From contig OZ220747.1 in NCBI GenBank assembly GCA_965117015.1, positions 1,426,001 through 1,490,000 of the forward strand: 64,000 nt of DNA, in the 5' to 3' direction. This document shows, one piece after another, positions 32,792-41,540 of the stretch. This DNA comes from Aldehydirespirator sp965117015 (GTDB taxonomy: Bacteria > Actinomycetota > Acidimicrobiia > Acidimicrobiales > Aldehydirespiratoraceae). The notes beneath the pieces were generated by a model, which did not search any database, was not told where the DNA came from, and saw only the letters and a program-made list of their open reading frames with translations. The translations under genes were made by a program, and so were the position numbers. Numbering within the stretch: position 1 is the first letter of the stretch; each line of letters opens with the position of its first letter.

Positions 32792-34732
32792 TTGAGAACC
32801 GACGACCCCAAGTCCCGGCGAGTCATGCTCATCGGCATCGACGGTGCGATGCTCTCGATGGTCGAGCAGTACCTGGCGTCCGGCTCGATGCCGATTCTGG
32901 CCGGCCTGCTGAACGAGGGCAGTGCCGTGGAGGCCCTCCCCTCGGTTCCGGTGGACACGCCCACCAACTGGACGACGATCGCCACCGGCGCCGAGCCGGT
33001 GAGCCACGGAATCAACAGCTTCATAGCGAAATGGGCTGGCGAGGAGCTGACCGCGCAGGACACCGAACGAGCCCGGAGCATGCAGTCCACCACATCGCGG
33101 GCGGAGCTGCTGTGGGAGACGGTAGGGCGCCACGGGGGCTCCAGCCTGGTCATCAACTATCCGGTTGGCTGGCCTCCCAAGGGCGAAGGAGTTCGGGTGA
33201 TCGGTGGCGACACGCCTGGCGGCGTGATCTGGCACAAGACCCGCGAGGAGCTCTACGCGCAGGGCCCGGTGCGCGACTCCTTGTTGAAGCTGCACGGCGT
33301 GACCATCGATCCCACACCGCTGTCGTTCCGCCCAGCGCCGCTATGGCGCGACACGGTGGGATCGAGCCCTGAGTCGGTCTTTCTGCCCGTCAGCGGTCAC
33401 GAACCGGCCGGTTTCTGGGCCCAGCGCCGGCTTGCTGGCGGCGATGTGCGCCTGGCCGTGAGCCGTGACGAGGCGGGCGAGCACCAAGTGGCGGACCTGG
33501 CGCCTGGCCAGTGGTCAGACTGGATTTCCATGGTTCTCGACGGGCGGGAGTCGGCCACCCGGTTCCGCCTGATCCGCGCCGACGCCTCCGGCAACGTCGA
33601 GCTGTATCGGAACCGGGTGGAGCCCGTCGACGGCTACACGCACCCGACCGATCTGGCTGCCGGGATCAGCTCGCGGCACGGACCGTATGTGGAGGGGCTG
33701 GAGTGCCCGTATGTGCCCGCCGGCGATGACCGTCCGTACGGCCCGGCCAACATCAGTGGCGATGTGATGCTGGAGTTGGCCGAGCAGCAGGTGCGCTGGA
33801 TGACCGACGTCATCTGCGAGCAGGACGCTGTGCAGCCCTTCGACCTGCTGATGTCGCACTTCCATCTCATCGACTATCTCAACCACACCATGCTGGCCTA
33901 CCTGGACCCGGACTACCCCTACGGCGCGCCCGCCTACCAGCGACTCGCCGAGGAGATCTACGGCGAGGCCTACCGGCTGGTGGACCAGCTGATAGGCGGG
34001 CTCGTCAAGGGCTGCGGCGACCGCGACACCAGCGTCGTCGTGGTCTCGGACCATGCCTGCCTGCCATGCTGGCGCCACATCTCGGTGGTCGACATCCTGC
34101 GCCAGGAGGGTCTCGTCGCCTACGACTGGGACAGCCAGGCGGAACGCTACGTGCTGGACCCGGCCCGGTCTCTGGTCGGCCCCGCCCTGCAGCCACAGCA
34201 TGTGTGGGTCAACCTCAAGGGCAGGGAGCCCAGCGGCGCGGTCGATCCGTCCGACTTCGAGTCGGTGCGTCAGCGCGTCATCGACGCTCTGCACGCTGTG
34301 GTCGACCCCGACACGGGAGAGAGACCCTTCGAGTTGGCGGCCCGCCGTGAGTCGCTCAATCTGAGCGGCACCGCCGAGGAGACGGTGGGCGACGTGGTGT
34401 ATTTCTTCAAACCCACGTACACCCCGTGGGACGGGTCTCACGACGCCCACTCCATCGGTGAGCTGTCACCACAACGGATGGCCCGCAAACCCATCCGCCC
34501 GACCCATGTGGTGGCCGGCCATCACACGCCGTACCTGCCCGCGGCGCGTAGGGGCCTGTTCCACAACAGCGCGCTGTCGCTGTGGTTCGGTGCCGGACTC
34601 GCAGCCGCAGGCAGGCCTGCGGCCCCAATCCACCTGCGCGATGTCGCACCGACCATGGCGCGGCTTCTCGGCATCGACGGCCCGCCACAGGCTGACGGGG
34701 CGGTCCGCTACAGCCTTCTTGGAGGGGACTGA
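32792..34732 (+). CDS. Alkaline-phosphatase-superfamily enzyme, phosphodiesterase/nucleotide-pyrophosphatase type
   Basis: About 646 residues from the TTG at 32792, chosen because GGGGAGG lies at 32779-32785; a TTG at 32765 is the alternative. V-M-L-I-G-I-D-G-A supplies the first metal aspartate, T-P-T-N-W-T-T-I-A-T-G the nucleophilic threonine, H-F-H-L-I-D-Y-L-N-H and S-D-H-A further metal ligands, and V-A-G-H-H-T-P near the C-terminus the last histidine. No signal peptide is seen, so it acts in the cytoplasm. It would cleave phosphodiesters, phosphonates or sulfate-like esters of the imported compound; which one is not visible. Confidence 0.82.
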   Translation: MRTDDPKSRRVMLIGIDGAMLSMVEQYLASGSMPILAGLLNEGSAVEALPSVPVDTPTNWTTIATGAEPVSHGINSFIAKWAGEELTAQDTERARSMQSTTSRAELLWETVGRHGGSSLVINYPVGWPPKGEGVRVIGGDTPGGVIWHKTREELYAQGPVRDSLLKLHGVTIDPTPLSFRPAPLWRDTVGSSPESVFLPVSGHEPAGFWAQRRLAGGDVRLAVSRDEAGEHQVADLAPGQWSDWISMVLDGRESATRFRLIRADASGNVELYRNRVEPVDGYTHPTDLAAGISSRHGPYVEGLECPYVPAGDDRPYGPANISGDVMLELAEQQVRWMTDVICEQDAVQPFDLLMSHFHLIDYLNHTMLAYLDPDYPYGAPAYQRLAEEIYGEAYRLVDQLIGGLVKGCGDRDTSVVVVSDHACLPCWRHISVVDILRQEGLVAYDWDSQAERYVLDPARSLVGPALQPQHVWVNLKGREPSGAVDPSDFESVRQRVIDALHAVVDPDTGERPFELAARRESLNLSGTAEETVGDVVYFFKPTYTPWDGSHDAHSIGELSPQRMARKPIRPTHVVAGHHTPYLPAARRGLFHNSALSLWFGAGLAAAGRPAAPIHLRDVAPTMARLLGIDGPPQADGAVRYSLLGGD

Positions 34733-34785
34733 GGTTCGAGACGCCCCGGCGTCGGGGCTCAAGCCCAGCGCTGCTGGGGGTGATG

Positions 34786-35601
34786 ATGGCCGATCCAGGC
34801 ACCGAGACGAACCGAAGCGCCGGCAGCCGAGCCATCGACTTGCGCGGCGTCAACAAGGTGTACGAGGTCCGCCGGGGCCAGACGGTCACCGCGCTGGAGG
34901 GATTCGAGTTGGGCGTCGACGACGGCGAGTTCGTGGTGCTCATCGGGCCCTCCGGCTGCGGCAAGTCCACCGCACTGAGGCTCATGGCCGGACTCGAGGC
35001 CGCCGAGTCCGGCTCGGTGTTGCTGTTCGGCGAGCCTCCCGAGAGCACCGTCCAGGCCGGAGGGATCGGGATGGCGTTCCAGGATCACGCGCTGATGCCC
35101 TGGCTGACGGTGGTCGGCAACATCGGATTGCCGTTCCGGATCAGGGGCGAGGCTAGGAGCGAGAAGAAGGTCAACGAGCTCATCGAGTTGGTCGGCCTTA
35201 CGGGGTTTGAACGGGCTCGGCCCAAGCACCTCTCGGGCGGGATGCGCCAGCGCGTGTCCATCGCCCGGTCCATCGTTCTCGATCCGAAGGTGTTGCTGCT
35301 CGACGAGCCGTTCGGGGCCCTCGACGCGGTGACCCGTCGCTCGCTCAACCTGGAGCTTCAGCATCTCTGGGCTCGTGGGAGGATCACAACCGTCCTCGTC
35401 ACCCACTCCGTGGAGGAGGCGCTGCTGCTCGGCGACCGTGTCGCGGTCATGTCCCGGAGCCCGGGTCGCGTCATCTTGGACGTGAAGGTCCCCTTCGAAC
35501 GGCCCCGGCACAAGGAGGTGTCCCAAACCGCCGAGTTCAAGCGGCTGCACGACGAGTTGGTCGGAGCGCTCGACGAGCCAGCTCACCCGGACGGTCCGTG
35601 A
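34786..35601 (+). CDS. ABC transporter ATPase, nitrate/sulfonate/taurine (SsuB/TauB) type
   Basis: 271 residues from the ATG at 34786; GTG and ATG codons at 34780 and 34783 are close alternatives. Walker A I-G-P-S-G-C-G-K-S-T, Q-loop F-Q-D-H-A-L-M-P-W, signature L-S-G-G-M-R-Q-R, Walker B L-L-L-D-E-P-F-G-A-L-D, switch H V-T-H-S-V-E-E-A. The L-M-P-W element and short length fit the importers that work with NMT1-like binding proteins. The stop overlaps the permease start by four bases. Confidence 0.92.
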   Translation: MADPGTETNRSAGSRAIDLRGVNKVYEVRRGQTVTALEGFELGVDDGEFVVLIGPSGCGKSTALRLMAGLEAAESGSVLLFGEPPESTVQAGGIGMAFQDHALMPWLTVVGNIGLPFRIRGEARSEKKVNELIELVGLTGFERARPKHLSGGMRQRVSIARSIVLDPKVLLLDEPFGALDAVTRRSLNLELQHLWARGRITTVLVTHSVEEALLLGDRVAVMSRSPGRVILDVKVPFERPRHKEVSQTAEFKRLHDELVGALDEPAHPDGP

Positions 35602-37130
35602 CGGGCTCCCCGGCGGCCCGAATCGGGCTTGGTGCTGCCGGCGCCGCCTGCTTCCTGCTGCTGTGGGAGGCCGCGGGCCGCAACGGCTGGCTCGGACGGA
35701 CCTTCCCTCCGCTCTCGGATGCCGTCGCCGAGATCGGCAGGCTGGACGACGTGATCCGCCGGGCCGCAATCGCCACTCTGGAGCGCGCCGCTTGGGGCTA
35801 CCTGCTCGGCGCCGGCTTGGCTGTTGCTCTGGCCGTCTTCGCGCTCTTGCTGCCGCGCTTCGAGAACGCCACCTATACGGGCTCGATCGTGGTGCACGCC
35901 ATCCCGGCGATCGCGCTTGGACCGGTCATCAACGCTCTGGGCTTCATTGGGTACACCCCGGCGCTGTTCGCCCTGATGTTCGTGTTCTTCACCATCCTGG
36001 TGGCCGCGGGCGCCGGCTTTCACAGTGGATCGCAGAGCACTCACGACGTCTTCTCCGTGCTGGGCTCCTCGAAGGTCACGCGCTTCCGGCTGCTACAAGT
36101 TCCCAACGCCATCCCCAACCTCATAGACGGCCTTCGGGTCGCTGCGCCCGCCGCCGTTTCTGGTGCCGTGCTCGGCGAGTGGTTCGGATCCGAGCGAGGC
36201 CTGGGCGTGCTGCTGCTCAACTCGATGCGCAACTTCCGCATCGAACAGCTCTGGGCGGTGGCCATCGTGCTGGTTCTTCTGGCCGGTGGTGCCTACGTGG
36301 CGCTCGGGTTGGTCGAGAGGGTCGTCGAGCAGATCTTCGGGAGGGTGGTGGCGGTCGGGGGAGTTCACCGTGTCGGCGGGGACAGGAGCTGGGTGCGGGC
36401 CCTGGCCTCCCAGCTGTGGGTGGTGGCCCTGCTGATCGTCGGATGGTGGCTGTGGATCGTGGGCGAAAACGTGCCTGAGCTGGTCGCTCCGTCGCCGCCG
36501 GAGACCCTCGCGGCGGTGGCTGACAATCCTGGCCTATACGCCGAGCACACTCTGGCGACGCTGCTCTCCGCCATTGGCGGTCTCGCGTTGGGTCTAGTGC
36601 TGGGAACGTCGCTAGCTCTGTTGAGCTCGGTCTCGCTGACGTTGCGCAACACTCTGTCCCCGATGGTCGTGATCATGCCGACGGTGCCGATCGTGGTGCT
36701 GATCCCCGTGATTGCCCGGCTGTTCGGGTTCTCTCAGCTGACGGTGCTGGTCATAGCTGCCGTAATTGCTTTCTTCCCCGTATACGTCTTCGCGCTGTCC
36801 GGCCTCCGAGCGCGGCCTCCCGGTGCGGACGGCGTGTACTCGGCATTGGGCTCTCCCGGTTGGCGGCGCCTGGTGCTGCTGGCAATTCCCTCGGCGGTGC
36901 CCAATGTCCTGACCGGAGTCCGCATCACCGCGTCGACGGTCTTCCTCGCTGCGCTGACTGCCGAATGGTTGATGGGAACCAAGGGCCTTGGATTCCTGTT
37001 CAGCACTAGCCGCGCATCATTCGAGAACTCCGAGGCGTGGGGGGCCATCGTGATCGCAGTCGTCTTTGCAGTGGTGACCTACCAACTGGCCAGCACGCTG
37101 GAGCGCTGGGGTCGGGAGCGCTGGACCTGA
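35598..37130 (+). CDS. Fused double permease of an NMT1-type ABC importer
   Basis: 510 residues from GTG, overlapping the ATPase stop as GTGA. Two complete binding-protein-dependent permease domains are joined head to tail (about 1-245 and 265-505), each with five or six membrane segments. Each keeps the C-terminal docking signature, G-E-W-F-G-S-E-R-G-L-G in the first half and A-E-W-L-M-G-T-K-G-L-G in the second. Importers of this class normally use a homodimer of one such domain, so this fusion makes an asymmetric channel. It closes the operon that begins at 29517. Confidence 0.88.
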   Translation: MTGSPAARIGLGAAGAACFLLLWEAAGRNGWLGRTFPPLSDAVAEIGRLDDVIRRAAIATLERAAWGYLLGAGLAVALAVFALLLPRFENATYTGSIVVHAIPAIALGPVINALGFIGYTPALFALMFVFFTILVAAGAGFHSGSQSTHDVFSVLGSSKVTRFRLLQVPNAIPNLIDGLRVAAPAAVSGAVLGEWFGSERGLGVLLLNSMRNFRIEQLWAVAIVLVLLAGGAYVALGLVERVVEQIFGRVVAVGGVHRVGGDRSWVRALASQLWVVALLIVGWWLWIVGENVPELVAPSPPETLAAVADNPGLYAEHTLATLLSAIGGLALGLVLGTSLALLSSVSLTLRNTLSPMVVIMPTVPIVVLIPVIARLFGFSQLTVLVIAAVIAFFPVYVFALSGLRARPPGADGVYSALGSPGWRRLVLLAIPSAVPNVLTGVRITASTVFLAALTAEWLMGTKGLGFLFSTSRASFENSEAWGAIVIAVVFAVVTYQLASTLERWGRERWT

Positions 37131-37145
37131 TCCAGCCGCCCGGAA

Positions 37146-39776
37146 CTAGCCCGGCGCGGCGGCGACTAGGGCCGCGATCACGTTGGTCAGCAGGCTGGAG
37201 GCGCCGAAGCGGAGACGGTTTGGCGTTAGCCAGTCCTCTCCCAGCACGGAGCGCACGATGTCGACGTACCCGATGGCCTCGTCGGCGGTGCGCACACCCC
37301 CGGCAATCTTCAGGCCCACCGGGCGCCCTCCGGCAGCGCAGTGCTCGGCAACGGTCTGGGCCATTGCCAGCACGGCTTCGGGCGAGGCACCCGCGGCGCC
37401 CTTGCCGGTGGAGGTCTTGACCATGTCGGCTCCGGCGCCGATGGCCAGCCGGGTCGCCTCAGCGATCGCGCCGCCCGAGCCGAGTTCGCAGACCTCCAGG
37501 ATCACCTTGAAGTGGGCCCCGCCGGCCGCCTCCTTCAGCGCCCCCAGCTCGGCCGAGGCGATGTCGCTGCGGCCCGACAGGAAGGCGGAGCGGTTGAGCA
37601 CGGTGTCGATCTCCTGAGCGCCGGCGGCGACTGCGGCCCGCACCTCGGCCACCCGCACCTCCAGGGGGGACAGGCCGCTCGGGAAGGCGCCGGCCACGCT
37701 GGCCACCGCCACCGGCGTGCCCGCCAACAGCTCGGCGGCCAGCGGAGCCAGCGCGGGGTACACGCACACCGCGGCCACCGGCCCCACGGTGGGATCGGCT
37801 GGGTCGGGGCGCAGAGCCTGCGAGCAGAGCGCCCGGATGCGCCCCGGAGTGTCGTCGCCCTCCAGGGTGGTGAGGTCGGTGCAGCGCACCACCAGTCGCA
37901 GGTCGTCTGCCCGTTGCAGGTCGTCTGCCCGTTGCAGGTTGTCTGCTCGGGATCCGTCCGAGGGCTCCGCGGTCGGCATCACGGTCGCAGTCTTGCCTGT
38001 CGGCGGAGCCTCGGCTGCGGCGGTGACGCCATCGCGCCCGTGCCGCTCGGGATCGGCCACATGCCGCACGGCCGCGTCCAGCAGCTCCGTGATCCGTGTC
38101 CGGGCCTCGACCCGGGCGGAACGCAGCCCGCCGGCGTCGTCAACGTCGACGACGGCCTCGGCGTAGACCTTCATCTTCGGCTCGGTGCCGCTCGGCCTGA
38201 CGATCACCCTGGCCTCGGCGCCGTAGAGCTCGAGGACGACGACGTCCACGGGGGGCAGGTGCTCCGATCCGCCGGCCAGGTCGTGCACCGTGGTCACCGC
38301 GTCTCCGGCCAGTTCCGTCGGCGGGTTGCTGCGCAGCGCGGCCATGGCGCGGGCCATCGGCCGCTTGTTGCCAGGAGCCGCCTCGAAGCGGACCGAGCGC
38401 TGCCCGGTGGCGTGCACTCCATGGCGGCGGTGGAGCTCGTCGAGCAGCTCGGGAAGGGTTCGTCCCTCGCCCTTGAGGTGGGCCACGAGCTCGGCCATGG
38501 CCAGTGCCGCGCCGATGCCGTCCTTGTCCCGGACCGCCTCGCCCACCGCGTAGCCGAGGGCGTCCTCGTAGCCCAGCACCAGCTCGTGGCCGGGCCGTTG
38601 CGAGCGGGTCTGCATGATCCATTTGAAGCCGGTGGGCGTCTCGGCCCAGTCCGCGCCGTGGCCGGCTGCGATGCGGGGCAGCAGGCGCGACGACACGACC
38701 GTGTTGATGACCAGTCGCGGCGGTCGAGGCTCCCCGCCGTTGCCGGGAGCGGACCGGCGGAGCAGGTGCTCGGCCAGCAGGCAGCCCGTCTCGTCGCCGG
38801 TCAGCAGCCGCCACCGCCCCCCGTCGGGCACAGCCACCCCCAGCCGGTCGGCGTCGGGATCGTGGGCCAGGGCCACGTCCGCGCCCGTGTCGGAGGCCAG
38901 CCGCAGCAGGCGGTCGAGGACGCCGGTCTCCTCGGGGTTGGGGAACGGCGTGGTGGTGAACTCGGGGTCGGGTTCGGCTTGGTCGACCACCAGCGCCGGT
39001 GGGTCGAACCCCGCCTTGGACACGGCCCGGAGGAACGTGCCCGCTCCCACGCCGTGAAGCGGTGTGTAGGCCATTCGCACCGAGCGGGGGCCTCCGGGCG
39101 CCAGCAGACCCACTACCGCCTCCAGGTAGGCCTCCACCACCTCGTCGCCGGCTGTGGTGATGAGCGGATCGTCGCCGGGGGCCAGGTCGGAGTCCGCCGG
39201 TGGGGCGGTGCGGTCGATGAGCCGGCCGATCTCCTCGTCGACCGGCGCGGCCAGCAGGCGCCCGCCCCGCCAGTAGACCTTGTAGCCGTTGTCGGAACGC
39301 GGGTTGTGGCTGGCGGTGACCATCACCCCGGCCGGCGCGCCGAGATTCTTGACCGCGAAGGCCAGCACCGGCGTGGGCAGCTCACCCGGCAGCATCCTCA
39401 CGCCGACACCCCGCCCGGCCAGCACCCGGGCCGCGTCGGTGGCGAAGTCCTTGCTGTTGTGGCGGGCGTCGTGTCCGACGATGACCGCTCCATCGGGCGG
39501 CCCGTCCTGCAGCAGCCGTTCGGCCAGGGCCCAGGTCACAGTCCTCACCAGGACGCGGTTCATGCGGGCCGGACCGGCCCCCATCGGACCCCGGATGCCG
39601 GCCGTGCCGAAGGCGAGCCGCCCGGAGAAGCGGCGTTCTAGCTCGACTGGGTCGCCGTCCAGCAGGCCGTGCAGTTCGGCCCGCGTCCCGGGGTCGGGGT
39701 CGGCGGCCAGCCACCGCTCGGCCTCTTGGAGGATGCCTGCCGGATCACTCCCGGTGACAGGCGGCTGCCGTGTCAA
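37146..39776 (-). CDS. Fusion of phosphohexomutase (PMM/PGM) and deoxyribose-phosphate aldolase (DeoC)
   Basis: 876 residues from a TTG directly after the regulator's stop. Residues 1-570 are an alpha-D-phosphohexomutase: T-A-S-H-N-P (phosphoserine), D-P-D-A-D-R (metal loop), T-P-T-G-F-K-W, R-P-S-G-T-E-P-K (phosphate binding). After a low-complexity linker (about 575-640), residues 640-876 are DeoC: V-V-R-C-T-D-L-T-T-L near its start, the Schiff-base lysine in V-K-T-S-T-G-K-G, and K-I-A-G-G-V-R-T. The mutase could interconvert deoxyribose 1- and 5-phosphate and the aldolase cleave the latter to acetaldehyde and glyceraldehyde 3-phosphate, giving a one-polypeptide deoxynucleoside route. No frame disruption is seen between the halves. 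Confidence 0.88.
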   Translation of the reverse strand: MTRQPPVTGSDPAGILQEAERWLAADPDPGTRAELHGLLDGDPVELERRFSGRLAFGTAGIRGPMGAGPARMNRVLVRTVTWALAERLLQDGPPDGAVIVGHDARHNSKDFATDAARVLAGRGVGVRMLPGELPTPVLAFAVKNLGAPAGVMVTASHNPRSDNGYKVYWRGGRLLAAPVDEEIGRLIDRTAPPADSDLAPGDDPLITTAGDEVVEAYLEAVVGLLAPGGPRSVRMAYTPLHGVGAGTFLRAVSKAGFDPPALVVDQAEPDPEFTTTPFPNPEETGVLDRLLRLASDTGADVALAHDPDADRLGVAVPDGGRWRLLTGDETGCLLAEHLLRRSAPGNGGEPRPPRLVINTVVSSRLLPRIAAGHGADWAETPTGFKWIMQTRSQRPGHELVLGYEDALGYAVGEAVRDKDGIGAALAMAELVAHLKGEGRTLPELLDELHRRHGVHATGQRSVRFEAAPGNKRPMARAMAALRSNPPTELAGDAVTTVHDLAGGSEHLPPVDVVVLELYGAEARVIVRPSGTEPKMKVYAEAVVDVDDAGGLRSARVEARTRITELLDAAVRHVADPERHGRDGVTAAAEAPPTGKTATVMPTAEPSDGSRADNLQRADDLQRADDLRLVVRCTDLTTLEGDDTPGRIRALCSQALRPDPADPTVGPVAAVCVYPALAPLAAELLAGTPVAVASVAGAFPSGLSPLEVRVAEVRAAVAAGAQEIDTVLNRSAFLSGRSDIASAELGALKEAAGGAHFKVILEVCELGSGGAIAEATRLAIGAGADMVKTSTGKGAAGASPEAVLAMAQTVAEHCAAGGRPVGLKIAGGVRTADEAIGYVDIVRSVLGEDWLTPNRLRFGASSLLTNVIAALVAAAPG
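37896..37949. repeat. Three 18-bp tandem repeats inside the mutase-DeoC linker
   Basis: The unit TTGCAGGTCGTCTGCCCG occurs three times (37896-37913, 37914-37931, 37932-37949) with few changes. In the coding direction it gives R-A-D-N/D-L-Q repeats, in frame because 18 is divisible by three. It lengthens the linker between the two enzyme domains and may vary in copy number between strains. Confidence 0.85.
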
Positions 39777-40439
39777 CTACAGGATCGCCGGTGTCGACTC
39801 GATGGCCATCTGGAACGACTCCAGAGCGTTCATGATGTGCCTGCGGCTCATCTCCCTGGCCTGCGCGGCGTCGCCCGATGCGATGGCGTTGTAGATGTCT
39901 TCGTGCTCTTCCCAGGTGATGTCGCCGCGGCTGTCGGTCACCACCGAGAACACCAGCTCGGTCTGCTGGCGGAGCGGGTCGAGCACCTGCTGAAGGAACG
40001 GGATCCCAGCCGCCTTCTCCACCGCGATGTGGAACTCCCGGTGGCACAGGGCGGCTGTGACCGCATCCCCCCGCTCGGTCGCCTGCCGGCCCTCCTCCAT
40101 GCACTGCCGGATCCGCTCGATGCTGTCGGGATCCTGGAGCATGGCGGCCTGCTCGACGGCGTATCCCTCCACCAGGATCCTGATCTGCTGGATGTGGTGG
40201 ACTTCGCACTTGTCGATGGCGGAAACATGGGCGCCCCGCCGGGGCACCACCTCGATCAGGCCGGTGGCCTCCAGCGATCGCATGGCCTCGCGCACCGGGT
40301 TGCGGCTCACCCCCAGCCGCTCCGCGAGCTGACCCTCGACCAGTCGCTGGCCCGGTTTCAGCTCCCCGTCAAGAATCATCAAACGAAGCTGGCCTGCGAC
40401 GACTTCTCGTAGAGGCTGCTCACCGTCCTTGTCGTTCAA
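39777..40439 (-). CDS. GntR-family regulator with FCD (FadR C-terminal) domain
   Basis: 220 residues from TTG with GGAGGA seven bases upstream. The winged helix has L-V-E-G-Q-L-A-E-R-L-G-V-S-R-N-P-V-R-E-A-M-R in the region 33-55. The FCD all-helical effector domain (about 80-210) has the metal-ligand pattern R-E-F-H and later H-I-M-N. FCD regulators typically repress catabolic genes of acids and sugars and bind palindromes of the TTGTATACAA type. Such palindromes recur between 42.8 and 58 kb, so this protein is the best local candidate regulator. The mutase-DeoC gene follows directly. Confidence 0.88.
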   Translation of the reverse strand: MNDKDGEQPLREVVAGQLRLMILDGELKPGQRLVEGQLAERLGVSRNPVREAMRSLEATGLIEVVPRRGAHVSAIDKCEVHHIQQIRILVEGYAVEQAAMLQDPDSIERIRQCMEEGRQATERGDAVTAALCHREFHIAVEKAAGIPFLQQVLDPLRQQTELVFSVVTDSRGDITWEEHEDIYNAIASGDAAQAREMSRRHIMNALESFQMAIESTPAIL

Positions 40440-40565
40440 GATCAGTCCTCCATGGGCGGTTGGCCGATGTTACAGGCTCGCCGATCCCGATAGGAAGCTG
40501 AGCAACGCAGCCGGGTAGACAGTCGGGCGCGCCCACCGCCCGACGGGGCGCAGGAAGGACGAGCC

Positions 40566-41540
40566 ATGACCACCCTGATCACCGGCGCCGGCATGATCGG
40601 CTCGCTGGCGGCGGCCCGCATCGTCTCGGAGCGGAGCGAGCGGCCCGTCCTCTACGACGTCGCCTTCAGCGAGCGGAACCTCAGCGAGCGGCTGGACCGC
40701 GGTTCGGCGGAGCTCGTCAAGGGCGACATCGGCGACATCGGCGACCTGCTGCGAGCGATCGAGGATCACGGCACAGAGCGCATCATCCACACGGCGTCGC
40801 TGCTGACCCGGGACCTGATCCCCCGCCCGGTGTCGGGCGTGAGGGTCAACGTCATGGGCACGCTCAACGTTCTGGAGGCCGCTCGCATGGCCGGACTGGA
40901 GCGAGTGGTGTTCTGCAGCTCGACGGTGGTGACGATGGGCCGGCGCCGGGTCGCCCCCGCCGACGACACGGTGGAGGACTTCGCCCTCAGCGTGGTGAGC
41001 GAGTATCCGCCGTCGCTGTATGCGTCGATGAAGCTGGCCTCGGAGTGGCTGTGCCACAACTACACCGACTCCTACGGGCTCGACACCGCGGTGGTGCGCT
41101 TCGGCGGCGTGTTCGGACCCTGGCACGGCGTGCCCGGCGGCGGACCCAGCAAGCTCCTGAAGCAGCTCATCGAGTGCGCGCACTTCGGGCGCACCTACCG
41201 CATCGCCGAGCCCGACCTGCACCGCCAGGGCATGGACTACACCTATTCCGTCGACGGCGCCCAGGCTCTGGTGCGGGCGGCGTTCGCACCAGAGGTCCCG
41301 AACCGGGTCTACAACGCCACCATGGGAGAGCTCCACACCATCGCGGCCATCATCTCCGAGATCGAGCAGGCCGCGGGTCGCCCGATCGACCTCGAGGTCA
41401 CCCAAGAGGATTCGATGACCAAGTACGGCAACCCGACCAGTCCCATGGATCTGACCGCGTCGCGCCGCGACCTCTCCTACAAGGTGGAGTTCCCGATGGG
41501 CAGGGCCGTGGCCGACTACTTGGAGTGGCTGGCCCGGTGA
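40566..41540 (+). CDS. NAD-dependent epimerase/dehydratase (extended SDR)
   Basis: 324 residues from ATG. The Rossmann start T-L-I-T-G-A-G-M-I-G-S has G-x2-G-x2-G spacing, and the catalytic tyrosine/lysine lie in S-L-Y-A-S-M-K-L-A-S near residue 155. C-S-S-T-V-V supplies the serine/threonine. Substrate unknown. A similar but distinct extended SDR is encoded at 55206, so the region holds two paralogues with the same N-terminal M-T-T-L-(I/V)-T-G start. Confidence 0.87.
   Translation: MTTLITGAGMIGSLAAARIVSERSERPVLYDVAFSERNLSERLDRGSAELVKGDIGDIGDLLRAIEDHGTERIIHTASLLTRDLIPRPVSGVRVNVMGTLNVLEAARMAGLERVVFCSSTVVTMGRRRVAPADDTVEDFALSVVSEYPPSLYASMKLASEWLCHNYTDSYGLDTAVVRFGGVFGPWHGVPGGGPSKLLKQLIECAHFGRTYRIAEPDLHRQGMDYTYSVDGAQALVRAAFAPEVPNRVYNATMGELHTIAAIISEIEQAAGRPIDLEVTQEDSMTKYGNPTSPMDLTASRRDLSYKVEFPMGRAVADYLEWLAR

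Noticed and set aside
36775..36790. GTATAC inside the fused permease gene
   Set aside because: It is within coding sequence and not near a start, so it is not counted as an operator site.
37890..37955. Short repeats as a CRISPR array
   Set aside because: The 18-bp units are directly adjacent with no unique spacers and lie in a coding linker. No CRISPR-like array was seen anywhere in the window.
38610..38640. Possible tRNA-Sec anticodon loop (TTTGAAG)
   Set aside because: The motif is inside the phosphohexomutase coding sequence (T-G-F-K-W), with no long acceptor or variable arm around it.
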